From the NCBI GenBank assembly GCA_905250125.1, contig CAJNOL010000152.1, positions 70,200 through 134,199 on the forward strand: a stretch of DNA of 64,000 nt, given 5' to 3'. The notes beneath the pieces are model-generated. The model was not told the DNA's origin and did no database searches. It saw nothing but the letters and a program-made list of their open reading frames with translations. Source of the DNA: Rotaria sordida. Taxonomy: Eukaryota; Rotifera; Eurotatoria; Philodinida; Philodinidae. Positions 22,110 to 33,797 of the stretch are shown here, in pieces (the stretch's first letter is position 1; each line of letters begins with the position of its first letter). The position numbers were made by a program, and so were the translations under genes.

Positions 22110-24760
22110 AAGACACCACGATCTGGATCACGTTTAAAAATAGCATTTATACTATTCGGTATTCTTTTCGGTAGTTTTACTACTTGTACAATTGTAGTAT
22201 ATCGAAACATTAAATTGAATTGTAGATAATAATAATTTATGTTTGAGTACATATTGTGTTAAAAGCAGGTAAATGTTTAATTTGATGAAAAACAAAGAAA
22301 GAACTACTATTTTCTTTGATAGCTAATTATCTCATCGATGGTATTGATCAATCGATTGAATCATGTAAGAAATTTTATCAAGTTGTTTGTGAAACATGGC
22401 TTATAAGTAATAGAAAACCTGAAGATGATAAATCAAATTGTTTGTTTTATAAAACATGATTTACAAGGAATGGTGATGTATAGGAACAGAAATTTGACCC
22501 CCCTCTCTCATTCTTCGCGTCTCAGACTGTATACTAATAATGTTTCGTGATAATAAATTAGCTACTTCCTTATTGGATTTCTGGAGAGTCAAGTCAATGT
22601 ATGTTGAAGATATTTGTCACAAAATAGATAAAATAAAACAATATCGCTGTTGTGATTACCAACAGTAATTACATCGTATTTCATATTTTAATCTCACAGG
22701 GATTATATTAAACAGTTTTTCCTTGAATATGATCAATTTTGAATTATTTATAGCTAATTCACAAGATACATTTAGAATTCTTAGTAAAAAAAAAACTTGA
22801 CGAAAATATCATTGGTAAATTCCAATGAATTTGTTTTTCTCTAATAGATTTATTATTTTTATGTAAATTTACTATCAACAATAATGACAAATGAAATAGT
22901 TGAACTTCAATCTGTTATTAATGTTCACATTTTGTATAGGTCATGTATTGATGAATCAAAGATTGAAATAGAAGAAATTGATTCTGTCTTATCATTAATC
23001 AATAATAAACTTGATGGTTGCCCTATATTACAAGGTTCAACATGGAATAGTTCAACATTTAGTTTAACAAATCTATTACTTAAACTTCATCAAGACAATT
23101 ATAATATTATCGTTCGGATAAAGAGTGATGTTAATGACTAAAAATTCGTTAGCAACTAATATTTTAGTAAGTCCGATTGATTATTAATCAAATTGAATTA
23201 CTTTATATAGTTATATTTTGTAAATATGATATTGTTTTAGTTTAGTCAAGGTGCTCGTGGATTATCACAGCGTCAATATTATGTAAATGCAACGAATATT
23301 ACTATTGATTATCAACAATTTATGTGAAACTTAGCTGAAGCATTAACCAATGATACTTCAATGATTGATCAAGATGTCAAAGATATATTTGATTTTGAAA
23401 AGAATATTTTAAAAGCTAGACTTTCTGATACTACATATAAGTGTCATATTTCATCTTCTTTTCTATATAGTATTATTGGACTTCTGATGGACAACGAGCT
23501 CGAGACAATGAAATGTTTCGAACAACAATTTATGATATTTCTCATACATTAAATCTAGTATAAGTCTTGAATCTTGTTTTCTTTTTCGTTTTTATGTATC
23601 CTGTTTTTTTTTGAACAGTTTGATTTTACTACTTACGTTTATCGTGTATATTTGTTTGGTATATGTAACTCTAAATGATATGGATAATGTGATACTAAAG
23701 AAATTAGATTTTCTGATTAACGCTTCATCTATAATCGAAGAAACTTCGTTACGACTTTTACAAAATTATTTCATAGGGCATCTTATAATGAGTCAATCAA
23801 AAAAATATACCAAGATATATTCGTAATGTTAAAGAAAGATTTGATCGAGTTTTTCAAGACAGTAGTACTGAACAACCAAGAACAATAAAGTGCGGAGTTT
23901 ATGTTAATAATAATATGGATTTTGTAGTCTCGAAACTACATACATATTAAAAATTATTTTGATGAAAATGCTCGTAATCAAGTACTAAACGTAATATATT
24001 TAAATCTTAAATCTCGTGTTATGAATAAAGTCATTAGAAATGATTGAAAATATTCGAAATTTATTTATTGATATAATTGATCAATCTTCATTGATGGATA
24101 ATACATCAAAAGCTAAAATGATAGAAAAAGTAAATATTGATAAATATTTCGTTGTAAATAAAAGAAAAAAAATAATACTTTAAGCTAAAGCTATCAATAA
24201 ACATATTGGTTAACCTGATTATTTAGCTAGTAATAATAATAACATAAAACTTGAAAATGATTATATTGCGGTAAGATTCTAAATTACTTTGAAAAGATTT
24301 CTTGAATATATCATTCTTTGATATATAATAGATAAATTAACTATTTACTATCATTTTAATTCGTCTTATATTCATAAGATTCTCAGAATACGTCAAATTA
24401 AAATTACAGAAAACTTTCAATGTTTTTAGAAACCTATTGATAGAAAAGTATGGTAATTTCTTCCAATAACTGTTATTAATGCAAATTATGAACGATTTCA
24501 AAATTAAACGGCTATATACAAATTTTCATGATTGATTAGTAATGATTATTGTCTTTAGTTTTTTTCGGTTGGTATTCTTCAAATGCCATTCTTTAATAGA
24601 GATATTTCAAAATAAAAACTATATAATGCATCATAAATAAATATTTTCTCTTGTTCTTTTGAGAGATCTAAATTATGGTGGTATGTATTATTCAATATCA
24701 ATAAAATAAATACAAATAATTAATTAAAGTATTGGAATGGTTATTAGAGGGTATGAGAGT
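22110..24760 (+). pseudogene. Neprilysin-like (M13) metallopeptidase pseudogene
   Basis: Pieces follow the order of an M13 peptidase. A membrane anchor (LKIAFILFGILFGSFTTCTI) at about 22130 comes first. Then come NYLIDGIDQSIESCKKFYQ near 22325, SCIDESKIEIEE and LQGSTWNSSTF near 22940-23060, QGARGLSQRQYY near 23250, PITVINANYERF near 24470, GILQMPFFNRDIS near 24570, LNYGG at about 24670 and IGMVI at about 24735. In intact enzymes the next motif would be the zinc-binding HExxH, and that is where the similarity ends. Several stop codons and frame changes interrupt it; for example TGA follows QQFM at about 23326. Intron remnants with GT-AG ends are still visible. The active site and the C-terminal half are missing, so no peptidase can be made. 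Bdelloid genomes often carry many M13 copies, so a functional relative elsewhere is likely. Confidence 0.8.
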
Positions 24761-24840
24761 GGGTGTGGGATGTGGATATGGATCTTTTTTAGTTACAGCA
24801 ACATTCATATCCATCCACACTCACACCCATCCTGTTGATT
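24757..24840. repeat. Short G-rich/C-rich inverted repeat at the break point of the M13 pseudogene
   Basis: The left arm gagtgggtgtgggatgtgg (24766-24784) pairs imperfectly with the right arm ccatccacactcacaccc (24812-24829) around an 18-nt loop. The arms contain TGTGGG, the motif of bdelloid telomeres, but only in one or two copies. The structure sits where HExxH should have been encoded and borders the RT fragment on its right. Confidence 0.5.
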
Positions 24841-25104
24841 GTAAGATCTATTGCTCGTGACATTGGAGCATTTGTGCATAGATTGTCGATATCTAGACTT
24901 ATGAATTTATCTTCTTTATACAATTGAATTTTAATCGTTTCATTGATAAATTTTGATGTATTGCATATGGTATAATCAATTGCTTTTCTCAACTGTTTTA
25001 TATATAAAAATGCTAATTTGGATAATGGTGAGGTAATAGTATTTCTTGCACAGGTTACAAGTCTCATCGGATGATTTTGTTGATGTAATTTAGATTGACC
25101 TCTT
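24789..25104 (-). mobile_element. Fossil reverse transcriptase fragment, probably Penelope-like (Athena) or LINE
   Basis: The minus-strand peptide contains RLVTCARNTITSPLSKL, then KQLRKAIDYTICNTSKFI, then DKFISLDIDNLCTNAPM. This matches the RT fingers-palm order (a priming segment, a helix, then a SLD-x-x-x-L-xTNxP motif) typical of Penelope-like elements and some non-LTR elements. Only about 100 residues of RT survive. The YxDD catalytic box, any endonuclease and the element ends are not seen. It is a broken fragment, clearly old, lying against the M13 pseudogene. The family choice is tentative. Confidence 0.55.
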
Positions 25105-27122
25105 ATTATTGGGATGTTAATTTATGTTTTAAACTTTTTTGAAATGCTCGTCTTTGTATGCTGAATCTGAATATCATATTCAAAAGTTTTTTCCAAACTT
25201 CATTCTTTTTCCAGCTTCTAGCTGAAACACTACAGTTTTCTAGAAACCCAACTTCCAAGGATTTTGGAGAAAACTTTCTAGAGACAAAAAGAAAGAGCAC
25301 ATCAAGAAATCGTTATGAAGCAAAGAATAATCTAATACATTTAGCCATTCTCAAAATAGTATTTAGTATTCTCATGTTATACGCCTATTGAATGCTTTGT
25401 ACACGCGAAATATTTCTTAGAGTGGATAACTCGAAAATTTGTGCAAAAGATGGTAGTGGAATACATCATTAAACGAGGATCAATCAGCAGAAAAAAATTC
25501 TTTATCGAATACGAACAACTGTTTCAACATATGATTCTCACACAAATGTTAGAAGTTTACGCATCAAAATAATGTGTTCAAAAATCATCTCTATTTTTGA
25601 TGAAATTCTATAAGAAAATTCACTTATGTTGTTAATCTTCGCAATAAAAATATGATGTTTCCAGATAGAAATGAATAAGCTCCACGGAATATACACATTT
25701 TGATTTGATATTCACATCTGTTTTCTAGAAATATTTCGTTAGAGAATTTTATTAATATTCGAATTTTGCAGTGTTTTTAAACCATTAAGTGTTTAGTACT
25801 CTTTTTTGTTCAGAATTATGCACATATTTGAAATTAGCATCGAATTCCAAACAAAATTAAGTATTGAGTTAATTAAAACTTCAAATTTTAAATTTCTCGA
25901 GTTGAAAAGTTGGAAAATTCTTGTCGTTGGATTCTAATGAAAAATACACTGTTTGATGCAGAATTTGATGGTAATGATGAATATCTGATTGCTTTTGATT
26001 TCTTTGCTTTTACTCTGATCCAAACTGTGATGGTCGGGAAAATGATGAAAGTATCTGAGAACACTATTTTTAATTTGTTATTTGATAGAATTATGCTTGT
26101 TAAAAACTAATCAAGTTTTATTTCGAAAGTTTATTCGTATGTCGCTTGGTTTCGTATTAAAATGCTCAATTCTCAGCTCTGCTAAAAAAAATTCAGTTTT
26201 TGAAATTCTGTAACGATCAGTATGTTCTGAGTAATTGAACTCAAGCTACAGAAAAATCAATGAAATTTTCATTGATAGTTAAATATAAATGATTTCTATC
26301 TATAATAAAAGTTTCAAATAATTTTCTTTTGTCATTGACGAGAAATAGATGTTACGATAAAAAAAAAAAATTGAAATTTTGTAATGCTTGGTCACGTTAT
26401 ATTGTAAGTTTCTACCATGCTAGCTAAAATAATTTTATTCATTAAAATATAGTATCTCTTCTTGTTATCGTATATATTGACGAAAAAAAAACTGACTTTT
26501 CTAAGTATAAAATATACCTCAAGTCTCGTTATATGTTTTGATCTATTTCAGATTTTAGTTAGTCTGAAAAAACCATAGTCACAGCAAAATCATCGAATTA
26601 CCAAGTATCTATCACCTGCAAATATTTTCTTGTCAGATAAGAAAGCGAAATTTCACATGATAAACATCCATCAAGTTTTTTTTTTTTGTATTATAAATAT
26701 CATTCTATATTAACAACGATCAAGGCTTTTATGATTCATCCATATATGTATTTCACTCCAATATGAAAGCAATTATCCTTCACACCTGTGTCTTTTTTAT
26801 TCATATGTGTAAATAAGTACTCTCGTATACAAACTATTAAGTAAAAAGTCACATGGTTTGTTATCATATAATTTAGAATATTGGCTCCTACGTATATACA
26901 TTTGAAATGAAATTGTTCTTTTTTTTTTTTCTTTTATTCTAATGTCAATCATTAAAAATCAGTCTATATTGTATGTATTTGTCATTTGAAGATAATATTT
27001 GATCATCATATGTCCTCTAATCAAATAGTAAAATATGTAACCAAAAAAAAAGAAAAAAGACTAAGCGTCGTTGTCGATAGAATAGATCATATCGTCTTTA
27101 ATCAAACAGCATACAATAAAGA
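25105..27122. other. 2.0 kb spacer
   Basis: No recognised gene. Frames at 25106-25391 and 25910-26110 lack family features and are taken as chance. The last part may hold the promoter of the membrane-protein gene at 27123. Confidence 0.35.
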
Positions 27123-29422
27123 ATGGCAGTTATAAAATCGATTTATCGTCTAACAATCCGTCATTATATCATTCTATGTTCCGTACTTGTTCTTTTTAGC
27201 ATTGGTTTTAGTTTAATATTTTTTCTTGAAGACAATACAGAAGAATTGATTGATTTGAGTGAGTATGATGATAAAATTACCTTCTGGAGTAGTGATTATC
27301 ATATAAGGTAAGAAACAAGATAAATTTTTCTCCTTTTTTTTTGTGTTTTTGAAAATAATGTTTTATTTCGAAAATAGTCCAATACATGATCTCAAACATT
27401 TATTAATACCATTAGGTGTTCGTTTTATTGATAAAAGTCTGTCAGGTTCATGTAGTTTAACAGATACTTGTGCAAAAAATCTTCGTATATTATCTTCACA
27501 TAATGGAATGAACCCAAATAAAGCAATTCGAAAGCAATTTTATAACTATTATAAAAATCATTCATTAATGAATCGTGTTGATGCATTTATTTGTTTTCAT
27601 CCAGCAGCTATGTGTGAATTATTTATGCCATTTAATCGTACAATTATTATTATTGCATCAACACGTTATGAGCTTAGCCGATTTTCAGTTGACGAATGGA
27701 ATGAATGGAATAAGAATTTACGTATTATTGCTTCTAATCCTCGGTATGTTTTCGAAATTATAGAGAACATTCGATAACAATGAATTATAATCTTTTATTT
27801 TATTTTTTTGTAAGAGCCAAATTTGCTGACTGAAATGATAAATTATTAACGAATGACTATAGTATTTAGTGTGACGTAGTAAAGGAATAATTGTATGTCG
27901 ACTATGTAATTATTTGTCTATCGGTTAGTTCAAATGTAATTTAATTAAAAAATCCTAGAATGTTTCTTTTGTCAAATACATACCGTAAAAGTTGACGAAA
28001 TAAAAATTAATCTTAATAGATAATAATTCAAACGTCAGAAAAATTGAAAATTCCAGGTCAATCTTATCTTTTTCCGTTTCGTTTATCTCTAAGTATTATT
28101 ATTGAAAAAAAAATGAGCCGAACCTAAAAACGAAAAAAAAAAACAAAAAAATTTTGAAGTCCTATTAAACGAAAAAAAGTCTATAAATAACATATTAGTT
28201 AAAAACGTAAAAACTCAAAATTTCAAGTTCATTTGTTGAAGATCAATATTATTTGACATATAACATCTATTATGACTTTCCTCTCACAAAAATATCATAA
28301 TGAATAAAACTGATGATGAAAGACAATTGTAGAATAGAAGTTAGTTGTATTCAGTCGATTAGAATCAGTTAAATCATATCATTCATTATAGAACAAGTGT
28401 TTCGAAACTCCAAAAACTTCATATGAAAACAAATACAGTAATTCTCAAAGTAACTTTACTAATAGGCTCATTCATTTTTCTTACATCTCATCATGTATAA
28501 GATCGAAAATTTCGCTAATTCTGTATATGTAAGTCAATATTTCAATGAATATTATGAGTCTTTACTGTATTCATTTCCAGATAGTTGAACTATTTACTTA
28601 CTTTTCTCAAATTTAAATATTCTTGTCTTTTTTTTTTCTATCAGAAATATTGTTGCGGCGAATAATCTGTATGATGCTGAATATATAAGATATTTTACTG
28701 GTATTAATACAACTGTTTTACCTTCAATATGTGATTATACGAAAGCTGTCTATCAATTCAAATATAAACGTCGTGAATATATTTTTATTCCAACACATAA
28801 ACACATTTCTTTTAATGAACAATTTCTTAATGAATTAAAACTTTCAATAAAAAAATTCAGTGCATCAATAATTATTAAGCCTTTACGAGAATTGTACAAA
28901 TTTTATCGTTATGCAAATTTAGTTCGTCATCCAGCTATTGTATATTTACCATATCAAGTATCACTAATGGGTATATTTGAACAGTATACAATGAATATTC
29001 CACTATTTTTTCCATCAATTGATCTTTTAAGTGAATGGCATTTAAAATATAGTATTGTATTTGACCGAACATGGGAGAAAGCTTTAACTGGTGTAAGTAA
29101 AAATTGTTCAACTATACCAGGTTATGATTTAAATTCCACTATACCTGATCCAAATAATGAATATGATTATTCGTCAATACGGTATTGGTTACAATTTGCT
29201 GATTTTTATCAATGGCCACATATAACATATTTTAATTCAACTGATGATCTTGCTATAAAATTAATAAATACAAATTTAACATTTATCAGTGAGCAAATGT
29301 CTGAATATAATCATAAAAAAAAACTTAAAATACTTGAACATTGGAAAATAATTCTAAATCGTATATCTACATCATCATTTTTTTTAAAGAAAAAAGAAAT
29401 GAAAATAAAAAATATAAAATAA
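27123..29422 (+). CDS. Type II membrane protein with a conserved luminal domain, unknown function
   Basis: Three exons, 27123-27307, 27378-27743 and 28645-29422, join in frame to 442 residues. There is a short basic cytoplasmic tail, one transmembrane helix at about residues 16-36 (YIILCSVLVLFSIGFSLIFF), then a luminal domain with potential N-glycosylation sites. Conserved-looking patches are FICFHPAAMCELFMPFNR, RYELSRFS, NNLYDAEYIRYFTG, VYLPYQVSLMGIFEQY and IPLFFPSIDLLSEWH. This topology is that of Golgi glycosyltransferases, and the patches resemble a widespread uncharacterised eukaryotic family I cannot name. No DxD motif was identified with certainty. The 901-nt second intron is long for this region. 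The stop is 19 bp from that of the opposing LRRC14-like gene. Confidence 0.72.
27744..28644 (+). other. 901-nt intron of the type II membrane protein gene
   Basis: It runs from gtatgttt to ctatcag and joins NPR to NIVAANN in frame. It is AT-rich with several A runs, and no repeat or frame was recognised. Confidence 0.6.
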
Positions 29423-29441
29423 AAATTTTTTGTTTTTTGTT

Positions 29442-31213
29442 TTATACACTAAGTTCAGATATTGAAACAAGACATTTTGCTCGTTTATTCATTTCATTAA
29501 TAAACATATCATAGGGCATAATAGTTTGTATTAAATAATTCTGTTCATCATTTCCAACAAAACGATTTAAAGAATATTCAATAGGAGATGCAATTTTCCA
29601 TGAACGTAAACATTTATAATGTTCACCAATAAATGTTGCAGCAGCTAATTGTGTTGTTAAAGAATTTGGTCCACGTAAACTTAAACTTTTTAATGTTGTT
29701 AATCGTTGACAACAAGCTATTAATTCAAGATAATCATTTGATGAAAAACGATTATAATCAAGATCTAATACAACAAGACGTGTTTGTTTTATTAAAACAA
29801 TTAATAATTGACGCATAAAACGATTTAAACGATTTGTACCTAAATCTAAATGTAAAAATTGATGTCGTGTACTCATTTCACTTAAACTTATTAAATCATT
29901 TTCATATAATGAACAAAAATCTAAATTTAATACATCTAATGAATGATCAATTGCATTAAGAATAAATTCTAAACGATTTGTTATTGGTGAACCACTTAAT
30001 GAAAGATGTTTTAAATATTTTAATTGTGATAAAACATTACAAAATTGATCTAAATCTTCTTGATTAAGACGAAAATCAATAAAATTACATGATAAATCTA
30101 ATGTATGTAATTGTGTTAAACTTGGTAAACGTGGTAGAAAATATTTTAAATTTTGTCGTGTTAATACATTATATGGAATACGAAGTGTATGAACAAACTA
30201 AATGTATATTCATTTTACAAAAACAAAAAAAAAAAAAAGAAATTTATTAATGAAAAACTTACTCGTTTATCAACATGATCAAGAAAACTACTAACAAGTG
30301 CTAAACCAATACAACGCATATCAATTGTACATATTTGTAATTGAATATTAGGAGTTGTTGAACGAAGAGCAGATAGAAGTTCAACATAGGTACGATAATC
30401 TTGAATTATACAATCAAAACGAATTATAATTGTATCATCTGGATATGAACTTGATTTAATGAGGTCATCATTATTATCGTTTGAATTTTCTGAATGATTA
30501 TCTGAAATCATATATAAGAAATTAAATTGTATTCTTTTATTCAAATTTAATTTACCTGTATAATCATTCCTATTCTCATCAGTAGTTTTAGAATCTGGTG
30601 ATAATTGATGATGTTGTTGATTATAAATATCAATTAATTGATTACGTCTTGATTCTTTTTCTGCTAAACGACAATGTGTAGAAATATAACGAATAATTAA
30701 TTCCACAACAGGAAAATTTGTTACATCAAGTATTCGTAAATTTGATAATTTTTTTTGTATTGTTTGTTGTTGTTGTTGTCGTATTGTATCAATAAAACGA
30801 GGAATTATAATAACAGAATATTTAATAGCTTGTTTAGTTCTTTGTAATGCTGTTTTTTCACATAATAACATTTTTAATGATGTTAATTTTTCATCAACAA
30901 AATTTTCTAAACGAAATATTCGATATGGCCATCGTGATATAAGAATATTAATACATGTATCATCTTGTGTATAATGTAATGCTGCACGAAATAATTGATT
31001 AAATAATTCTTTTGGTATTGTTTCACATGCTTGTTCAGTTAAAGATTCATTACGTACAATTACTGAACAACATAAATCGGTAAGACTTGATATACATGAT
31101 TGATTTAGAGATTTTTCATCATTGTCATTATAATTTATTCGAAAACTAGCACCATTACGAAAAAATAAATATGAAAAGTCGGATGAAAAAGTGTTAGATT
31201 CTTCTTGAGACAT
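29442..31213 (-). CDS. LRRC14/PRAME-like leucine-rich repeat protein
   Basis: Three minus-strand exons, 31213-30556, 30501-30263 and 30197-29442, give 550 residues. The N-terminal half carries the PRAME/LRRC14 entry block: IPKELFNQLFRAAL, then ISRWPYRIFRLE, a helix-rich stretch and NLRILDVTNFP. The C-terminal half has leucine-rich repeats of the LxxLxLS..N type (LHTLDLSCNFIDF, LKHLSLSGSPI, LDVLNLDFCSLYENDL, FLHLDLGTNRL, LVVLDLDYNRF, LKSLSLRGPNS). Vertebrate LRRC14 and PRAME relatives serve as substrate receptors for cullin-2 ubiquitin ligases or bind IKK. The BC-box was not mapped. Its start lies 218 bp from the ZDHHC6 start on the other strand. Confidence 0.8.
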
Positions 31214-31431
31214 TAACTTTGAGATATAAAAACTAAAAATATCAATGTCAAGGAAAAAAAACAACAGTCAAGCTTGTTCTTTTTCTCATTCGTCCAATGA
31301 GAATGGAGAGAGGACAACGACTAAAACTAATGGCTACAGAAAAAGAAAGTCTTGTTTGTAACAACCTTTTTGTTTTTCTGATTATACTAAATAAACAATC
31401 GAAATAAAATCTCTATTTCTGTTCATTCTAG
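31214..31431. promoter_or_regulatory. Divergent promoter between LRRC14-like and ZDHHC6
   Basis: Only 218 bp separate the two start codons, which point away from each other. Both 5' UTRs and both promoters must fit here or overlap the genes. ZDHHC6 has an acceptor-like ttcattctag directly before its ATG, so its transcript may begin in an upstream exon. No specific factor site is claimed. Confidence 0.5.
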
Positions 31432-33797
31432 ATGTGCTTTGGCACCAGCTCTGGACAATTAAATCAATTGGCACATTATGGTCCTATTGGTGCCATCTCC
31501 CTGATAATATGGATGTATGGAAGATTTTTGTTTGTAATATCTAATTGCGTGTTTTTTTTTCTATATAGAACTATTAGTGGTTTCCATTGTCTTACTCAAT
31601 GGTTTCCACCGGATAGTAAAGATATATTAAGTGTGATTAATTTTCTTATTTTTTGGATATGGCCTGTTGTGATTTTTTACAATTATTTTCGTGCTGTTTT
31701 TGTTGGTCCTGGTATGCATTGAAATATAGCAAAAAACAAGAAAAATTTCTTTGAATTGATATTTTCTTTTTTGTATATTTATAATAGGATTTGTACCAAA
31801 AGGATGGAAACCAGCAAAAATAGAACATGAAAAATACTTACAATATTGTAAGATTTCATTTGATTGACAAAAAAAAAAATTTAATAGCTAATTATAATTA
31901 ATATATAGGTGATGTTTGTGAAGGTTTCAAAGCTCCACGTGCACATCATTGTAAAAAATGTCGTCGATGTGTTATGAAACTTGATCATCATGTAAGTTGA
32001 TAATTTCAAAAAGCAAAATATCTAACTAAGAAATTTTTTCATTTCAAACTTCTCAAAACAAATAGATTCGTGATATAGATAAAAACTTGAGACAAGTTTA
32101 TTGAAAAAAAAAGAATTTTTCAATTGACAATTATAAAATGTTTACAGTCAAGCTTCCACGTCACAAGCCTCATTAGGTTGGACTACAGTCGGGTCATAGA
32201 TTTTTTCTTAAAAAATGGCTTACTCATCTAATTACGTTGGAAAAATTTTTAATACATGAATGAGTAAGCATATTCCGAGTAGTACCAATAGTTGATGTAT
32301 AGACAAATCTTCGATGACATATTTAACTAGAGAAATTCGATCCGTTCGGATGTATACTGTTTTGTATATAATGATGATGAATCAGCACTAGTAGTTGAAG
32401 AAAAAAGTGTCAACAAAAAATTAATGATTGAAAAAACAATTTAATGAAAATATGCAACATCTTTTAAAAATTTTATATTTTATTCAAGGTTCGACCCATA
32501 GACATCCACCACCATATCGAATCAGTTCTACCCAATACATTGAGATCTCTGTTCCACGTTTCATTCATCTGTTAGAATAGATTTTAATCAATATGTTTAC
32601 GTGTACTAATGATTAAAAAACTAAACTGCAATTTTCAATCGAAAATAAGAAACAATTGAAATTTCTATGTATATATTTTAGTGTCCATGGATAAATACAT
32701 GTACTGGTCATTTTAATCATGCAAATTTTTGTTGGTTTATGTTCTATGCTATACTTGGTTGTACACATGCATTATTAATGCTTTGTCCATGTATATATAG
32801 AGCATTATTTGCTCAATATTATATTTATGCTCGTATAAAAAATGTTCCAATTATTTATTTTACATTTGTTGGTTTAATATCATGTATACTTTCCATTGGT
32901 CTTGCACTTGGTGTTATATTTGCTGTTAGTTGATATATCGTATTATTATTATTATTATTATTATTTGTTGTTTTTTTTTCTTTATTAATTGTTAAAAATA
33001 AATTTATTTTGTAGGTTGGATTTTTATTAATTGTTCAATTACGAAGTATTATGCGTAATCAAACAGGTATTGAAAGTTGGATATTACGTAAAGCACGTGA
33101 TCGTAATCATCGTCGTGCAAAAGCATTTATTTATCCATATGATCTTGGTTTTAAAGAAAATTTTCGTCAAGTATTTAATTGGAGAGAATCATATAATGTT
33201 ATTGGTGATGGTTTAATATGGCCTGTACGTGATGGTTCTGATGAATATGCATTAACATGTGAACAACTTGAACAAAAAAAAGATAAACGTCAACGTACTG
33301 TACGTTATGAAGTTGTTCAATCATATAAAGGTTCATATATAACATTACGTTATGGTTTTTGTACATGTATATGTATTCCTTGGTCGGATGAAACTCGTAT
33401 GCCTATTGAAAAAGGTGATTATGTTCTTGTAACACGTTGGGAAAGATATTGGTTATATGGTGAATGTGTTACTGCTAATGAAACAAAGAAAAATGATGAT
33501 ATAATAAATAGTCATCATCGTCTTCGTCGTCGTCCACGTGGTTGGTTTCCACGTTGTTGTATATATGAAGCATTTCGAATAGAAGATTTATGGTCAGGAA
33601 AAATCAATCCTGATAGTGATGTTGTACGTGCACAATTAGCTAATTTTTCTCCTGAAGACTATGATAATAATGATGAAGAATATGTTGAACAAAATGAAGA
33701 AAATCAATCAGATGATACAGCATCAGCATCATCAGCATCATCATCATCATCGAAAACATTAAACCAAAGAAAAAATCATAAAGAAAAATTAATTTAA
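31432..33797 (+). CDS. zdhhc6: Palmitoyltransferase ZDHHC6
   Basis: Six exons, 31432-31514, 31569-31711, 31788-31847, 31909-31991, 32682-32924 and 33015-33797, encode 464 residues. The cysteine-rich domain reads [30 protein letters not shown] and [13 protein letters not shown], with the catalytic DHHC split by an intron after DHH. Four membrane segments surround it. The C-terminal half ([25 protein letters not shown], then [18 protein letters not shown] and [11 protein letters not shown]) is the SH3-like tail that separates ZDHHC6 from other DHHC enzymes. ZDHHC6 palmitoylates ER proteins such as calnexin. The first intron (54 nt, a multiple of three) could also be read through, but removing it restores the family alignment. 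The acidic, Ser-rich tail lacks the usual KKxx-type ER signal. Confidence 0.93.
31992..32681 (+). other. 690-nt ZDHHC6 intron inside the DHHC motif
   Basis: It lies between gtaagttg and tattttag. It contains a short perfect inverted repeat (gcttactcat near 32219 and atgagtaagc near 32261) but no frame or element that I recognise. Confidence 0.55.

Noticed and set aside
32219-32270. Perfect 10-bp inverted repeat in the ZDHHC6 intron as a transposon end
   Set aside because: Too short, with no target duplication or related copy seen; left as an intron remark.
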